DNA of 64,000 nt from Variovorax sp. OAS795. GTDB lineage: Bacteria > Pseudomonadota > Gammaproteobacteria > Burkholderiales > Burkholderiaceae_C. Below, piece after piece: positions 23,122 to 30,962 of this stretch. The notes below the pieces were generated by a model. It was not told where the DNA came from. It did no database searches and saw only the letters and a list, made by a program, of their open reading frames with translations. Location of the stretch: NCBI RefSeq assembly GCF_040546685.1, contig NZ_JBEPOH010000002.1, positions 682,001 through 746,000 of the forward strand, read 5' to 3'. Within the stretch, counting starts at the first letter, position 1. Every line of letters starts with the position of its first letter. The translations under genes were made by a program, and so were the position numbers.

Positions 23122-24357
23122 TCATTGCGCTGCCCTCCCTTGCGCGTTCCAGGCGCCGATCACCGACTGCTCGACCAGCTCCACGAACGAGTCGTACGCA
23201 TCGACGGCCCGCTTGTAGGTCTTGGCGGCGCCCTCGTACTTCTGGACATCGTAGACCGTGGCAAATTCGGCGGCCTTGTTGCTGGTCACACTGGTCTTCG
23301 GGATCTCGACCGGCAGCGTGTATTCGCCATAGGTCGCCTGGATCCACTGCCGCACGGCGGGCATCGCCGGATCTGCCGCATCCACCCGGCTCAGCAGAAC
23401 GTGCAGGAAGTCAAAGGCCTTCCCTTCGCGGTCCTTGCTCTGGCCGTCGAGGTTGCCGCCCAGGTCAGCCAAGAGCGACCAGAACTGCGCCGACGAGGCA
23501 AAGTCGAGGCCCGAAGGCGGCACCGGCACCACGATGCCGTTGGCCGCCCAGAGCGCATTGATCGTCACGTACGAGAGGGAAGGCGGCGTGTCGATCACGA
23601 TCACGTCGTACAGGTCCCGCACCGATGCCAGGCCTTCATTCAGCACGTCCCAGAACTTGGCGCCAGGCTGCTGCATCTGCCGGGCGGGGAGGGCGAATTC
23701 AGCCGAGAAGAGAAAGGGCGCCGCCGCGACGAGGTCAATGCCGTCCCAGTAGGTCGAACGGATCGCATAGCGGATATCGTTCTCGCTGCCGTCGCACAGC
23801 GGCCCGATCGTCATGTCCTCCGTGACCTCGGCTTCCGGCAGCAGGCCGTGCAGCGTGGTCAGGGAACCCTGCGGATCGGTGTCGATGGCCAGCACCCGAT
23901 GGCCCCGAAGGCTGAGCCCCTGCGCGAGCACCATCGCCGTGGTCGTCTTTGCGACGCCGCCCTTGAAGTTGCCGACCGCGATGGTGATGGCCTTGCGGCC
24001 CGGCGGGCGCATCTTTTCAGCGCGGTAGGTCCGGGTCCAGCGGCGCAGTTCATCGAGTTCGAAGGTTCGCTTTCCGCCCGAGGGCGTCAGCCGGCCGGCC
24101 GGCAGATCCTCCTTGGTGATGCGGTAGGCAACATGGGCCTTGTCGACGCCGCAAAGCGCCGACAGCTGGGCGGTGGAGTAGGTGGGCGGGATCTTGCGGG
24201 CTTCAGGCGCCAGCAACATGCCGCGGATCTGTTCCACCATCGAGCCCGCTCGCGTGGCAAGCGCGGCGATCTTTTGCATGTTGATGGTTTGGCGAGGTGG
24301 AACCTGGAGCTCCGTGGAAACCAGGTTTCCACTGACCGGCGGCACGGGAACTGACAT
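23122..24357 (-). CDS. parA: ParA-family partition ATPase
   Basis: 411 residues. The N-terminal ~115 residues contain a MerR/helix-turn-helix-like DNA-binding region (YSTAQLSALCGVDKAHVAYRITKEDLPAGRL), typical of type Ia ParA proteins that repress their own promoter. The ATPase domain has the deviant Walker A KGGVAKTTT (132-140), IDTDPQGSLTTL (Walker A') and YDVIVIDTPPSLSYVT (Walker B). It drives segregation of ParB-bound DNA over the nucleoid. It is divergent from the rep gene across the origin region. A candidate parS lies in codons ~9-15. The ribosome site is weak (AAGG). Confidence 0.93.
   Translation of the reverse strand: MSVPVPPVSGNLVSTELQVPPRQTINMQKIAALATRAGSMVEQIRGMLLAPEARKIPPTYSTAQLSALCGVDKAHVAYRITKEDLPAGRLTPSGGKRTFELDELRRWTRTYRAEKMRPPGRKAITIAVGNFKGGVAKTTTAMVLAQGLSLRGHRVLAIDTDPQGSLTTLHGLLPEAEVTEDMTIGPLCDGSENDIRYAIRSTYWDGIDLVAAAPFLFSAEFALPARQMQQPGAKFWDVLNEGLASVRDLYDVIVIDTPPSLSYVTINALWAANGIVVPVPPSGLDFASSAQFWSLLADLGGNLDGQSKDREGKAFDFLHVLLSRVDAADPAMPAVRQWIQATYGEYTLPVEIPKTSVTSNKAAEFATVYDVQKYEGAAKTYKRAVDAYDSFVELVEQSVIGAWNAQGRAAQ
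24314..24332. promoter_or_regulatory. Candidate parS palindrome 4 (inside the parA start)
   Basis: The core TGGAAACCAGGTTTCCA (24315-24331) with flanking G/C is the same 19-bp palindrome, located within the first codons of parA (GNLVST). Confidence 0.78.
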
Positions 24358-24370
24358 TTTTCATGGCCTT

Positions 24371-24410
24371 ATTCGACAGAATCCGGCAATTCTATGAGAA
24401 TCTGTCGAAT
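24371..24410. promoter_or_regulatory. Candidate parA operator: 10-bp inverted repeat
   Basis: ATTCGACAGA (24371-24380) and TCTGTCGAAT (24401-24410) are perfect inverted arms 20 bp apart, 14 bp upstream of the parA start. The position fits autorepression by the helix-turn-helix of ParA. Confidence 0.55.
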
Positions 24411-24453
24411 GGACAAGTTTTACCGACAGGCCGCGCTCGATGCCGCGAAGTAT

Positions 24454-24469
24454 TGTGAGAAGCATTGGG
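24454..24469 (-). repeat. Inverted iteron copy
   Basis: TGTGAGAAGCATTGGG is the reverse complement of the iteron pattern CCCA-N6-CTCACA, with all ten fixed bases matching. Inverted copies near iterons often act as rep or par operators. Confidence 0.6.
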
Positions 24470-24602
24470 GACCAAGCCCCTGGATCCCTCCCCAAGCGAT
24501 TGGATATGCGACCGCAGGCGGGGGCAGGGCGCCTCCGGCACCTCGTCGGCCGGGAACATCGCTCACTTTGGGGCCGTTTGCGGGTCCGGTGGGGTACGGC
24601 AG

Positions 24603-24716
24603 CCCATATCCACTCACATTGGAACCCATCCGGACTCACAACTGTGGCTTACGTTTCCCATCGAGGCTCACATCAAACCCCAACCGATCTCACATTCAAT
24701 CCCAACCGATCTCACA
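24603..24716 (+). repeat. Array of five direct iterons (Rep-binding sites)
   Basis: Five 16-mers of pattern CCCA-N6-CTCACA start at 24603, 24625, 24657, 24679 and 24701. Intervals are 22, 32, 22 and 22 bp, i.e. two or three helical turns, so the sites face one side of the DNA. Copies 4 and 5 are identical over the 16-mer (CCCAACCGATCTCACA); the last two bases after each alternate TT/AC/TC. They lie 170-280 bp upstream of the Rep_3-type initiator gene, the expected layout for an iteron-regulated origin. Confidence 0.82.
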
Positions 24717-24885
24717 ACGCTAGGCCTAAGTACTTGTCACCACAAGGGAAAACGCAACCTCAATTCTTCAATCCCCCAAGTGTTTATCTGCAAACATACC
24801 AAGGCACCGTTGCGCGGCTAATGTGAATTGACTGAATCACAATGCAAAGGCATGATGTGAAACCACCTTATTGCCGCAGCAGACC

Positions 24886-26262
24886 ATGGACGAGGAAGAA
24901 AATTCGCATTCGCGGTCTCCGCCCCGGCAAGCGCCCACTGCCGACGAGCAGACCGTCGCCAAGGCCAACGAGGCCATTGCGATCCGCCCCAAGCGCGGCC
25001 GTCTCACCTTGCTCTCGCGGCGGATCTACAACGCGCTGCTCTACCACTCACAGCGCCAGGGCGTCGACGAACCGGTCTACAAGCTGACGCTGAGCGAACT
25101 GATCGGTGACGCCCGCTTCAACTCGAACAACACCGAACTGCTGAAATCCCACCTGCGCGACATGCAGGCCACGACCATCGAGTGGTCGACCAGCAGCAGC
25201 TCCCTCAAGCGATGGGTGTCGTCGCAGTTGCTGGGCACTGTCACGATCGAGGAGCAGGGCAGGGGACGACCCTGCATCGTGACCTGGCGCTATCCCGACG
25301 AGATCAAGGAGCGGCTGGTCAAGCCGCACCAATACACCCGCGTCCTGCTCGAGATGAGCAGCCAGATGCGCAGCTACTCCGCCGCCGTGCTGTACGAAAT
25401 CGGCGCGCGCTACCTGACGTCGCCCGGCCGCCTGTCGATGCGCGAGGACGTGGTCTGGTGGGCCGCGGTGCTGACCGGCCGCAGCGACATCAAGGAAGTC
25501 GACTACCGTTTTCTCAAGCGCGACGTCATCAGCAAGGCGCTGGCCGAGATCGACGCCCTGTGCGAGGACTTCGGGCTCGAGCTGATCGAGCACAAGCGCG
25601 GCCGGAAGATCGAGGAGATCCAGTTCCGGGTCGTTCCCAAGGTCCAGCAGCGCCTGGGCGACATCAGCGCGGCGAACCGCAACGTGTTCGACCTGGAGCT
25701 GGTCGGGCGCCTGATCGCACTGGGTCTCAAGCAGGACGAGGCCCAGGACCTCTACGCCACGACGGACGAAGGGCAGATCCGGGCCACGCTCGATCACGTG
25801 GACCAGCGGCTGCGCAACGCCGCCATGCCGGGGCTCAAGTCGCCGGCCGCCTACTTCAAGGACGCACTGAAGAAGGGCTATGCAGGCGTGACCGCCATGG
25901 AGCCCGCGCCCGGCACCCAGGGGCAGCCCCCGGCGCTCGCGCCGCCGGTGGCACCGCTGTCGGAAGCCGATCGCCTGCGGCGCATCCGCGAACTCTGGGA
26001 GAACGACCGCATGGGGCAGGCGAGGGCGGTCTTTGCCGAGATGCCGCAGGCCATGCAGGCAGAGGTGCGCACGCGCTTCGAGGCCGAGCGGCTCGACCAG
26101 ATGGCGGCACCCATTGCGCGCGCCTGGCGCCGCGACGGTCCGGCGAGCCGGGTGGCGGCCACCACCTTCTACCGCTGGGTTGCGCAGGACACCTGGCCGG
26201 AAGAGCCGACCGACCGGGTGCTGCTGGACTTCGCGCTGCAGCGCGGCGTCGCCGGAATCTGA
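24886..26262 (+). CDS. Replication initiator protein, Rep_3 (RepA/RepB-type) family
   Basis: 458 residues from ATG 24886; a TTG five codons upstream is possible, and neither has a strong ribosome site. The acidic N-terminus is followed by two winged-helix domains (~35-265): LLSRRIYNALLYHSQRQGVDEPVYKLTLSELIGDARFNSNN and MSSQMRSYSAAVLYEIGARYLTSPGRLSMREDVVWWAAVLTG, then FLKRDVISKALAEIDAL. This is the fold that binds iterons. A ~190-residue C-terminal extension (Pro/Ala linker, then helical) resembles the initiators of Burkholderiales chromids and megaplasmids. It is divergent from parA; the iterons upstream are its probable targets and it likely represses itself. Confidence 0.88.
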   Translation: MDEEENSHSRSPPRQAPTADEQTVAKANEAIAIRPKRGRLTLLSRRIYNALLYHSQRQGVDEPVYKLTLSELIGDARFNSNNTELLKSHLRDMQATTIEWSTSSSSLKRWVSSQLLGTVTIEEQGRGRPCIVTWRYPDEIKERLVKPHQYTRVLLEMSSQMRSYSAAVLYEIGARYLTSPGRLSMREDVVWWAAVLTGRSDIKEVDYRFLKRDVISKALAEIDALCEDFGLELIEHKRGRKIEEIQFRVVPKVQQRLGDISAANRNVFDLELVGRLIALGLKQDEAQDLYATTDEGQIRATLDHVDQRLRNAAMPGLKSPAAYFKDALKKGYAGVTAMEPAPGTQGQPPALAPPVAPLSEADRLRRIRELWENDRMGQARAVFAEMPQAMQAEVRTRFEAERLDQMAAPIARAWRRDGPASRVAATTFYRWVAQDTWPEEPTDRVLLDFALQRGVAGI

Positions 26263-26276
26263 TTTCTTCAGGTAAG

Positions 26277-26297
26277 TTGGCGATTACTCATCGCCAA
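26277..26297. terminator. Hairpin after rep
   Basis: TTGGCGA/TCGCCAA (7-bp perfect stem, 7-base loop), 14 bp beyond the rep stop. No T-run follows, so termination is possible but unproven. Confidence 0.4.
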
Positions 26298-26343
26298 TCC
26301 GGCATCGGGATGGCGCCGTGTCCACAAGCCGATGCCCCGCCTT

Positions 26344-26652
26344 TCAGACGAAACGCGGAATCGGTCCGTTCTGCGGCGTCGTGTCATCGCCCAGGTCGAG
26401 TGCTACGCGGTCGACGAAACACCAGCCCCAGCCCTCGGGCGGATCGTAGCCCTCGATGACCGGATGGCCCGTGGCGTGGAAATGCGCGCGCGCATGGCGG
26501 TTGGGCGAGTCGTCGCAGCAGCCGACGTGACCGCAGGTCCTGCACAGCCGCAGGTGCACCCAGGGGCTGCCTGACTTCAGGCATTCCTCGCAGCCGAGCG
26601 CGCTGGGCGTGACATGGTGGACGGCTTCGGTGTGGGTGCAGTGCTTGCTCAT
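26344..26652 (-). CDS. UBP-type zinc-finger protein
   Basis: 102 residues, MSKHCTHTEAVHHVTPSALGCEECLKSGSPWVHLRLCRTCGHVGCCDDSPNRHARAHFHATGHPVIEGY. The ordered Cys/His set (C-x-H, C-x2-C, C-x2-C, C, H-x-H-x3-H) is the full zinc-binding pattern of the UBP finger. In bacteria, where there is no ubiquitin, these small stand-alone fingers have no known role; the fold could bind a C-terminal peptide. The tail EGWGWCFVDRVALDL is typical of the bacterial proteins. It is convergent with rep and probably monocistronic. Confidence 0.85.
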   Translation of the reverse strand: MSKHCTHTEAVHHVTPSALGCEECLKSGSPWVHLRLCRTCGHVGCCDDSPNRHARAHFHATGHPVIEGYDPPEGWGWCFVDRVALDLGDDTTPQNGPIPRFV

Positions 26653-26886
26653 GCGCAAAGCTTAGCGTTCATCGGGACGAGATGCGATCGCCGGCAGCCG
26701 CCCTGGCCGGCGATGGCATTGAATCCGTCACTCCTCGCGCGGTACGTAGTTCCCCTTAGCGCCGCGTCAGACAGCGATCAGCTCTGCGAAAGAGCATTCG
26801 TTCGTCCGGAATTCCACCGGATGGAGACAAGCCGCGCCGGTTCCCCCGCGCCGGTCGCGTTCGACAACCCACTAGATCGGGAACGT

Positions 26887-27309
26887 ATGAGAAACAGAAA
26901 TCTTGTCAGGGGACTTTTCCTCATGGCAATTGCATTGGCCTTCGGCCTCACGGGGCTTCGCTATCCCATCGGGGACCTGAGCCGCGCGGGGCCGGGTCTT
27001 TTTCCCGTGATGGTGAGCGGCCTGCTGCTGCTGATCGGCGTGGCGACGGTGGTCCGGGCGTTCTTTGTCGCGCCGGTGCGGCTGGACCTCCATTTCAAGA
27101 ACATCGCACTCATCCTCGGGAGCCTCTGCGGCTTCGCGTTGATCTCGATGTACCTGGACATGGTCGTGGGCATCGTCTTCATGGTGTTCTGCTCGGCCTT
27201 CGCGGGCAGTTCGAACTCGTGGGTGCGCAACGTGAAGATCTCCGCCGGGCTGATCGCCATGGCGTTCGCGCTCCAGAAACTCCTCGGCTTGAACCTGCCG
27301 CTTTTTTGA
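26887..27309 (+). CDS. tctB: TctB: small membrane subunit of a tripartite tricarboxylate transporter
   Basis: 140 residues with four hydrophobic helices, starting MRNRNLVRGLFLMAIALAFG. The segment YPIGDLSRAGPGLFPVMVSGLLLLIG is the hallmark of TctB (GPGxFP). It works with the large TctA subunit and a Bug receptor to import carboxylates with Na+ or H+. A longer frame from 26821 is possible but not family-like. Ten bp separate it from tctA, so they are one operon. No receptor gene is next to the pair. Confidence 0.86.
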   Translation: MRNRNLVRGLFLMAIALAFGLTGLRYPIGDLSRAGPGLFPVMVSGLLLLIGVATVVRAFFVAPVRLDLHFKNIALILGSLCGFALISMYLDMVVGIVFMVFCSAFAGSSNSWVRNVKISAGLIAMAFALQKLLGLNLPLF

Positions 27310-27319
27310 GGCCACGACC

Positions 27320-28843
27320 ATGGAAGTCCTTCACAACCTGGCGTTCGGTTTCTCGCACGCCCTGACCTGGCAGAACCTGATGTTCTGCGCCATCGGCTGC
27401 ACGGTGGGAACGCTGGTCGGCCTGCTGCCTGGCCTCGGCCCGCTGGCGACCATCAGCCTGCTGCTGCCGCTGACCTATTCCATTCCGACGACCGGCGCGC
27501 TCATCATGCTGGCCGGCATCTACTACGGTGCGCAGTACGGCGACAGCGTGAGCGCCATCACCATGAAGATCCCGCATGCGAGCAGCATCGTGGCCTGCAT
27601 CGACGGGTACGCGATGACGCTGAAAGGGCAGACGGGGCTCGCGCTCTTCACGGCCGGGTTCTCCAGTTTCATCGGCGGCACCGTCGCGATCCTGGTGCTG
27701 TCGTTCTTCGCGCCCATGCTGGGGGAGGTCGCCTTCCTCTTCGGCCCCGCGGACTACGTGGCCATGATGCTGGTGGGTTTCGTGTGCGTGAGCTTCGTCA
27801 CCACCGGCAGCCTGCTGAACGGCCTGGCAATGTGCATGATCGGCGTGCTGCTCGGAACCATCGGCACCGACGTGAACAGCGGCATGGCGCGCTTCACGCT
27901 GGACATGCCGTTCCTGACCGACGGCGTCGGCATCGTGAGCATCGCGCTGGGCTGCTTCGGCATTGCCGAGATCACCAAGAACCTCGACTCCCGCGAGGAG
28001 CGTTCGCCGTTCAACGGCAAGATCAACCTCATTCCCACCTGGGCGGAGTTCAAGCGGATCATCCCCAGCGCGCTGCGCGGCAGCGTGGTCGGCTCGCTGC
28101 TGGGAATCCTGCCCGGCGGCGGTCCCACCATCGCACAGTTCGCGGCCTACGCGCTCGACAAGAAGGTCAGCAAGTACAAGCACGAGATCGGCACCGGCTG
28201 CATCGAGGGCGTGGCCGGCCAGGCCGCGGCCGACGAAGCCGCGGCGCGCACCAGCTTCATCCCGCTCATGAGCATCGGCATTCCCGAGAACGCCGTGATG
28301 GCGCTGATGCTCGCGGCCTTCATCATCAAGGGCATCCAGCCCGGGCCGAACATGATCGGCGCCCACCCCGAGCTGTTCTGGGGCCTGGTGGCAAGCATGT
28401 GGATCGGCAACGTGTTCCTCCTGGTGCTGAACGTGCCGCTGGTGCGCTACTGGCTCTCGGTGTTCAAGATCCCGTACAGCGTGCTGTTCCCGTCGATCCT
28501 GTTCTTCTGCTGCATCGGCACCTACAGCGTGAACAACAACCTCGAAGACGTCTTCATCACGTCCGCCTTCGGCTTCATGGGCTACATGTTCATGCGGCTC
28601 GAGCTGGACGCTGCGCCGCTCATGCTCGGCTTCATCCTGGGCCCGATGCTCGAAGAGAACTTCCGCCGCGCGATGCTGCTGAGCCGGGGAAGCTTCGGCA
28701 CTTTCGCATCGCGCCCGATCAGTGGCACCCTGCTCAGCATGATCGGTGTCTTCATCGTGTGGCAGGTGGTCTCGTTCATTCTCCAGGCCCGCAAGAAGGC
28801 CGCCATTGCGCCCGCGCCGCTGGCGCTGGAACCGCAGGAGTAG
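27320..28843 (+). CDS. tctA: TctA: large membrane subunit of a tripartite tricarboxylate transporter
   Basis: 507 residues with 11-12 membrane helices. Both family signatures are present: GLLPGLGPLATISLLLPLTY (~40-60) and the repeat-related GILPGGGPTIAQFAAYALDKK (~258-278); the segment IPHASSIVACIDGY is also conserved. It forms the transport path for the solute delivered by a Bug receptor. It is cotranscribed with tctB. Because six Bug genes in the window have no transporter of their own, this one may be shared. Confidence 0.93.
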   Translation: MEVLHNLAFGFSHALTWQNLMFCAIGCTVGTLVGLLPGLGPLATISLLLPLTYSIPTTGALIMLAGIYYGAQYGDSVSAITMKIPHASSIVACIDGYAMTLKGQTGLALFTAGFSSFIGGTVAILVLSFFAPMLGEVAFLFGPADYVAMMLVGFVCVSFVTTGSLLNGLAMCMIGVLLGTIGTDVNSGMARFTLDMPFLTDGVGIVSIALGCFGIAEITKNLDSREERSPFNGKINLIPTWAEFKRIIPSALRGSVVGSLLGILPGGGPTIAQFAAYALDKKVSKYKHEIGTGCIEGVAGQAAADEAAARTSFIPLMSIGIPENAVMALMLAAFIIKGIQPGPNMIGAHPELFWGLVASMWIGNVFLLVLNVPLVRYWLSVFKIPYSVLFPSILFFCCIGTYSVNNNLEDVFITSAFGFMGYMFMRLELDAAPLMLGFILGPMLEENFRRAMLLSRGSFGTFASRPISGTLLSMIGVFIVWQVVSFILQARKKAAIAPAPLALEPQE

Positions 28844-28862
28844 GCACCGCAGGCCCGGTGCC
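28843..28862. terminator. Hairpin between convergent tctA and maoC-like genes
   Basis: GGCACCG/CGGTGCC with a 6-base loop begins at the last base of the tctA stop codon. There is no T-run; possibly bidirectional. Confidence 0.35.
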
Positions 28863-28873
28863 CCACGCGTGGA

Positions 28874-29317
28874 TCAGGCGTCGGGCGTGAAAAGCACCGT
28901 GCCGTGCGCGTGGACCCGGGTGCGGTCGTCCGTGCCTCTCATCGCGCCCTGCAGTTCGAGGATGCAGCCGCCCCTCGAGTGCGCCGCGATCGAGGTCACC
29001 TGCCATTCCATGACGACTGTCTCGGTCGCGAGCACCGGGCGCAGCAGGTCGACCGAAAAGCTGGTGCCCAGCACGCTCCCCCTGCTGGCGAAATGCGTGG
29101 CCGTGAGCCCCAGCAGGAGGGATGTGGTGTGGGTGCCGCTTGCGATCAATCCGCCGAAGCGCGTGCCGCGCGCGAACTGTGCATCGTGGTGCAGCGGGTT
29201 CTCGTCGCCCGCGGCCATCGCGAAGCGGCTCACCTGTTCCTCGCTGAATGCGTGGGTCCGCACGAAGCGGTATCCGGGCGCAATGGGCGCGCAGCCCGCC
29301 GGTTCGATCTCAGTCAT
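28874..29317 (-). CDS. MaoC-like hotdog-fold dehydratase/thioesterase
   Basis: 147 residues, MTEIEPAGCAPIAPGYRFVRTHAFSEEQVSRFAMAAGDENPLHHDAQFARGTRFGGLIASGTHT. The AAGDENPLHHD (catalytic Asp and His) and the GLIASG stretch are the hydratase-2 motif of MaoC proteins, which hydrate enoyl-CoA esters. The gene overlaps the acyl-CoA ligase by 8 bp and is the last of a nitroreductase-ligase-MaoC operon. It probably acts on the CoA ester made by the ligase. Confidence 0.85.
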   Translation of the reverse strand: MTEIEPAGCAPIAPGYRFVRTHAFSEEQVSRFAMAAGDENPLHHDAQFARGTRFGGLIASGTHTTSLLLGLTATHFASRGSVLGTSFSVDLLRPVLATETVVMEWQVTSIAAHSRGGCILELQGAMRGTDDRTRVHAHGTVLFTPDA

Positions 29318-30962
29318 GGTTCGGGCGCTGGACGATGGCTTCCCGGCTTCCGGCCTGCTCGCGCAGGCGGAACTTCTGGATCTTGCCGGTGGCCGTCTTC
29401 GGCAGGCTGCTGAACACCACGCGGCGCGGACACTTGAAGTGGGCGAGCCGCTCGCGGCAGAACGCGACGATCTCCTGCTCGGTGGGCGCAGGGACACCGG
29501 CCCTGAGTTCGATGAACACGCACGGCACCTCGCCCCATTTCTCGTCGGGCTGGGCCACCACGGCGGCATGCAGGACCGCCGGATGTCCGTGCACCACATC
29601 CTCGACTTCCACGGACGAGATGTTCTCGCCCCCGGAAATGATCACGTCCTTCGAGCGGTCCGTGATCTGCGCGTAGCCGTTGCCATGAAGCACCGCGACG
29701 TCGCCGGTGCGGAACCAGCCGCCGGCCAGTGCCTTGCGCGTGGCCGCCTCGTTCTTGAAGTAGCCCATCATCACCGTGTTGCCGCGCAGCATGAGCTCGC
29801 CTGCGGCCGTTCCGTCGGCGGGCACGGGTGCCAGCGTGTCCGCATCGCCGACCATGAGGCCTTCGAACATCGCGGCCCGCACGCCCTGGCGCACCCGCAG
29901 CTTGCCTTGCTCGGCCTGCGGCAGGTCGTCCCAGCCGTCCTGCCAGACGCAGCTCACCGGCGTGCCGCAAACCTCCGTGATGCCGAAGACATGCTCCACG
30001 TCGAAGCCCATGGCCAGCACGGCATTCAGCACGGAAAGGGGCGGAGGAGATCCCGCGGTCAGCACGCGAACGGCACGTGACAAGCGGGTGTGGCGCGCCG
30101 AATCCGCGAGCATGGCCATCACCACCGGCGCGGCGCAGAGATGATCGATCCCGTGCCTGTCGATGGCTTCCATCACCGCTTCGGCGGACACGCGGCGCAG
30201 GCACACATGGGTGCCTGCCGCCGCCGTGACGGCCCAGGTGAAGCACCAGCCGTTGGCGTGGAACATGGGCAGCGTCCACAGGTACCTGGGGCTGCGCGGC
30301 ATCGCCCAGTTGGTGATCTGCAGCAGGCTCATGAGGTAGGTGCCGCGGTGGCTCGCGACCACGCCCTTCGGATCGCCTGTCGTGCCCGAGGTGTAGTTCA
30401 GGGCGATCGGCTGCCATTCGTCGTCCGGCCAGCGGCCGGCAAAGGCCGGATCTCCGCTTGCCAGCAGCGACTCGTAGTCGGTCTCGCCGATGCGCTCGCC
30501 GGGCGGCGCCAGGTGGTCCTCGATGTCGACCACTACGGGCGGTCGATCGAGAAGCTCCAGCGCGGCTGCAACGGTGCCGGAGAACTCGCGGTCCACCATC
30601 AGCAGCTTGCATTCGCCGTGACGAAGGATGAACGCGATCCCCTCCGGGTCCAGGCGGTGGTTGATCGCGTTGAGCACGGCACCGGACAGCGGGACGCCGA
30701 AGTGCGACTCCAGCATGGCCGGCGTGTTGGGGGCCAGCACCGACACCGTGTCCCCCGGCAGGATGCCCCTGGCCACCAGCGCCGACGCCAGGCGAAGGCA
30801 ACGCTCCCGCGTTTGCTCCCAGGTGCGCGAGAGTTCGCCATGCACCACGGCCGGGCGATTCGGATGCGCCAGCGCGGCGCGGTCGAGAAAGCCGAGCGGC
30901 GTCAGCGGCACGTGGTTCGCCTCGCAGCGCTCGAGGCCCTGGGCATAGGATTGCGCGCTCAT
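29310..30962 (-). CDS. AMP-dependent acyl-CoA synthetase/ligase
   Basis: 550 residues from MSAQSYAQGLERCEANHVPLTPLGFLDRAALAHP. The ATP/AMP-binding P-loop is LNYTSGTTGDPKGVV (~190), the core A5 motif is FGITEVCG, the A7 motif GWFRTGDVAV, the hinge DRSKDVIISGGENISSVEVE, and the catalytic Lys lies in PKTATGKIQKFRLRE near the C-terminus. It activates a medium- or long-chain or aryl acid as the CoA ester. Its start overlaps the nitroreductase stop by ATGA and its end overlaps the MaoC gene. Confidence 0.92.
   Translation of the reverse strand: MSAQSYAQGLERCEANHVPLTPLGFLDRAALAHPNRPAVVHGELSRTWEQTRERCLRLASALVARGILPGDTVSVLAPNTPAMLESHFGVPLSGAVLNAINHRLDPEGIAFILRHGECKLLMVDREFSGTVAAALELLDRPPVVVDIEDHLAPPGERIGETDYESLLASGDPAFAGRWPDDEWQPIALNYTSGTTGDPKGVVASHRGTYLMSLLQITNWAMPRSPRYLWTLPMFHANGWCFTWAVTAAAGTHVCLRRVSAEAVMEAIDRHGIDHLCAAPVVMAMLADSARHTRLSRAVRVLTAGSPPPLSVLNAVLAMGFDVEHVFGITEVCGTPVSCVWQDGWDDLPQAEQGKLRVRQGVRAAMFEGLMVGDADTLAPVPADGTAAGELMLRGNTVMMGYFKNEAATRKALAGGWFRTGDVAVLHGNGYAQITDRSKDVIISGGENISSVEVEDVVHGHPAVLHAAVVAQPDEKWGEVPCVFIELRAGVPAPTEQEIVAFCRERLAHFKCPRRVVFSSLPKTATGKIQKFRLREQAGSREAIVQRPNHD

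Larger units (their letters stand above)
24358..24885. other. Putative replication origin region between parA and rep
   Basis: This 528-bp non-coding space separates divergent parA and rep. From left to right it contains the parA-side inverted repeat (24371-24410), one inverted iteron (24454-24469), five direct iterons (24603-24716), TAGGCCTA (24721-24728), an inverted repeat CTTGT/ACAAG (24733-24746), and a stretch clearly AT-richer than the rest of the window (24720-24870) that could be the melting region. No exact DnaA box was found; TTATCTGCA at about 24786 differs at two positions from the consensus. Confidence 0.7.

Noticed and set aside
24780..24795. DnaA box candidate TTATCTGCA
   Set aside because: Two mismatches to TTATCCACA; too weak without further copies.
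24394..24826. Several short overlapping frames in the origin region
   Set aside because: They cross the iterons and have unlike compositions; the region is explained by replication signals.
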